Below are positions 62,365 to 64,000 of a DNA stretch of 64,000 nt, in pieces (position 1 is the stretch's first letter; each line of letters opens with the position of its first letter). The notes beneath the pieces were generated by a model. The model saw only the letters and a program-made list of their open reading frames with translations, had not been told where the DNA came from and searched no databases. Where the stretch lies: assembly GCA_022648325.1 (NCBI GenBank), contig JALCMG010000002.1:156449-220448 (forward strand), read 5' to 3'. This DNA comes from Olsenella sp. Lineage in GTDB: Bacteria > Actinomycetota > Coriobacteriia > Coriobacteriales > Atopobiaceae. Both the position numbers and the translations under genes were made by a program.

Positions 62365-63776
62365 CGAAGGAGAGGACGCAGGTCGCTGACGTCGACCGCT
62401 CCCTCTACGACTTCACCAAGTCCGAGGAGGGATACGAGCGCTACGCCGATGGCCTCACGCCGGACATCGTGCGCGCAATCTCGGCCAAGAAGGATGAGCC
62501 CCAGTGGATGCTCGATCTGCGCCTGAAGGCGCTCGACGAGTACCACCGCCGCCCCATGGCCACCAACTGGGGCCCCTCGATCGCAGGCCTTGACCTCGAT
62601 CACATCTCGACGTACGTCTCGCCCAAGACCAAGCAGGCCTCGAGCTGGGACGACGTTCCGGCAGACATCAAGGACACCTTCGAGCGCCTGGGCATTCCCG
62701 AGGCCGAGCGAGAGTCGCTCGCCGGCGTGGGCGCCCAGTACGACTCCGAGATCGTCTACCACAACATGCGCGAGGAGGTCGCAAAGCAGGGCGTCGTCTA
62801 CACCACGATCGAGGATGCGCTGCACGACCCCAAGTGGGAGCCCGTGGTGCACGAGTACTTTGGCACCCTCATCCCCATGACCGACCACAAGTTTGCGGCG
62901 CTCCACTATGCCGTGTGGTCGGGCGGCTCCTTTGTCTACGTGCCCGAGGGCGTGAGCCTCGACTACCCGCTGCAGAGCTACTTCCGCCTCAACGCCCAGG
63001 GCGCCGGCCAGTTCGAGCACACCCTCATCATCGTGGAGCCCGGCGCCAACCTGCACTTCATCGAGGGCTGCTCTGCCCCCAAGTACTACGAGGCAAACCT
63101 CCACGCGGGCGCCGTGGAGCTCTTCGTGAAGGACGGCGCGCGCCTGCGCTACTCCACGATCGAGAACTGGTCCAAGAACATGTACAACCTCAACACCAAG
63201 CGCGCGACCGTGGGCGCGGACGCGAAGATGGAGTGGGTCTCGGGCAGCTTCGGCAGCCACGTCTCGTACCTCTACCCCACCACGGTCCTCGCCGGCGACC
63301 GCTCCAGCTGCGAGTTCACGGGCATCACCTTCTCCGGTGCCACGCAGGACCTCGACACCGGCTGCAAGGTCATCTTGAACGGTCGCGACACCACCGCCTC
63401 GGTGAGCACCAAGTCCATCTCCAAGGACGGCGGCATCAACACCTTCAGGAGCTCGGTCGTCGTTGGCCGCCACGCCGACAACGCGCGATGCACCGTGAGC
63501 TGCCAGTCGCTCATGCTCGACAACATCAGCCGCTCCGACACCATCCCCGCGATGGACGTGCGCAACCCCACGGCTTCCGTGGGCCACGAGGCGACCATCG
63601 GCCGCATCTCCGACGACACGATCCTCTACCTCATGAGCCGCGGCTGCTCCGAGCAGGAGGCCCGCACGCTCGTGGTGAACGGCTTTGCCAACCCGGTCTC
63701 GAAGGAGCTCCCCATGGAGTACGCCGTCGAGATGAACAACCTCATCAAGCTCGAGATGGAAGGGGCGATCGGCTAA
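62361..63776 (+). CDS. sufB: Fe-S cluster scaffold protein SufB
   Basis: Scaffold subunit of SufBCD, 471 residues. Typical segments are SEEGYERYADGLTPDIVRAI, then KDEPQWMLDLRLKAL, FVYVPEGVSLDYPLQSYFR, GCSAPKYY, and the C-terminal SVGHEATIGRISDDTILYLM followed by SRGCSEQEA. The start is GTG 62361, overlapping the sufC TGA (GTGA), with GAGGG upstream. Conserved residues of the beta-helix core, including the late Glu/His (GHEAT), are present. Its TAA overlaps the next ATG by one base. Confidence 0.96.
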   Translation: MTKERTQVADVDRSLYDFTKSEEGYERYADGLTPDIVRAISAKKDEPQWMLDLRLKALDEYHRRPMATNWGPSIAGLDLDHISTYVSPKTKQASSWDDVPADIKDTFERLGIPEAERESLAGVGAQYDSEIVYHNMREEVAKQGVVYTTIEDALHDPKWEPVVHEYFGTLIPMTDHKFAALHYAVWSGGSFVYVPEGVSLDYPLQSYFRLNAQGAGQFEHTLIIVEPGANLHFIEGCSAPKYYEANLHAGAVELFVKDGARLRYSTIENWSKNMYNLNTKRATVGADAKMEWVSGSFGSHVSYLYPTTVLAGDRSSCEFTGITFSGATQDLDTGCKVILNGRDTTASVSTKSISKDGGINTFRSSVVVGRHADNARCTVSCQSLMLDNISRSDTIPAMDVRNPTASVGHEATIGRISDDTILYLMSRGCSEQEARTLVVNGFANPVSKELPMEYAVEMNNLIKLEMEGAIG

Positions 63777-64000
63777 TGGCAGACGAGAACGCCACTGTCG
63801 TACTCGACCGCGTGAACGAGCCCCCCGCGCAGACCTGGAACCGGCTGCGCGCCAACGACATCACGCTCACGGTACCCAAGATTTCCCGCAGGGGCGACGT
63901 GTACTTTGCGCTTCCCCAGCTCTTCTCGCGCGTCGAGTGCGGCATGGGCGAGAAGGTCACCAACTGGGTGACCTCCCAGGCCGCCGACGCCCGCTACGTC
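63776..64000 (+). CDS. sufD: SufD-type Fe-S assembly protein (partial, C-terminus off the window)
   Basis: The first 75 residues (MADENATVVLDRVNEPPAQT, then WNRLRANDITLTVPKISRRG) are followed by the right edge. N-termini of SufD proteins are poorly conserved, but PAQTWNRLRANDI is typical of the short SufD in Coriobacteriia-like sufCBD operons. The ATG overlaps the sufB stop (TAATG), which supports its assignment. The enzymatically inactive partner of SufB, it completes the scaffold. Confidence rests mainly on operon position. Confidence 0.75.
   Translation, partial: MADENATVVLDRVNEPPAQTWNRLRANDITLTVPKISRRGDVYFALPQLFSRVECGMGEKVTNWVTSQAADARYV

Overview
The window is a high-GC bacterial chromosome segment (coding regions strongly G/C at third codon positions, SD-like GGAG sites, many 1-4 base stop/start overlaps). 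Mannose-type PTS, type III glutamine synthetase, a ferredoxin-dependent IorAB pair, a SufCBD system and nickel-pincer cofactor genes point to an anaerobic gut or oral actinobacterium of the Coriobacteriia, most like Olsenella/Atopobiaceae. That placement is inference from gene content. No rRNA, tRNA, CRISPR array, complete insertion sequence or prophage was seen.

Layout. 1-5.7 kb: end of a mannose/sorbose-family PTS operon (IIB-IIC-IID) with a ROK-type regulator, then a divergent HAD phosphatase, an L-cysteine desulfidase and a small heavy-metal-binding membrane protein. 5.9-9.2 kb: rnhA and polA. 9.3-16.8 kb: a sugar-acid locus around an RpiR regulator: a split UxaA-type dehydratase, a membrane protein, a broken beta-phosphoglucomutase-like HAD gene and gnd on one side; a GldA-like dehydrogenase and KDPG aldolase on the other. 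17.4-19.5 kb: glnN. 19.9-26.6 kb: HdeD-like protein, an Fe3+/phosphonate-type ABC importer, MntP and a zinc phospholipase C-like protein. 26.7-33.3 kb: gltBD, with gltD carrying a single-base frameshift. 33.6-40.7 kb: DUF2804 protein, larEBC, a DMT transporter, PPK2 and a Cof-type HAD. 40.9-47.1 kb: a radical SAM protein divergent from an acyl-CoA synthetase-iorA-iorB operon. 47.8-53.6 kb: polysaccharide deacetylase, YegP, an HD protein and gatCAB. 54-61 kb: a heterodimeric ABC exporter with its MarR regulator, an MFS transporter and a pepT remnant. 61.6-64 kb: sufC, sufB and the start of sufD.

How parts work together. glnN and gltBD form the GS/GOGAT ammonia-assimilation pair. gatCAB makes Gln-tRNA/Asn-tRNA by amidation. 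IorAB with the acyl-CoA synthetase would turn aromatic 2-oxo acids into aryl-acetyl-CoA and then aryl acetates, a known amino-acid fermentation route. The RpiR locus looks like one regulon feeding a sugar acid to pyruvate and triose phosphate, but no kinase or sugar-acid transporter is visible beside it.

The most distinctive non-genic content is a set of small palindromic elements: a 140 bp element in two inverted copies whose terminal stems differ by a compensatory base pair, a 29 bp palindrome whose arms supply the stop codons of flanking genes, a 42 bp dyad in three copies, and single 80-90 bp elements. They explain most of the longer intergenic gaps. Three genes (HAD at 11.4 kb, gltD, pepT) appear disrupted.
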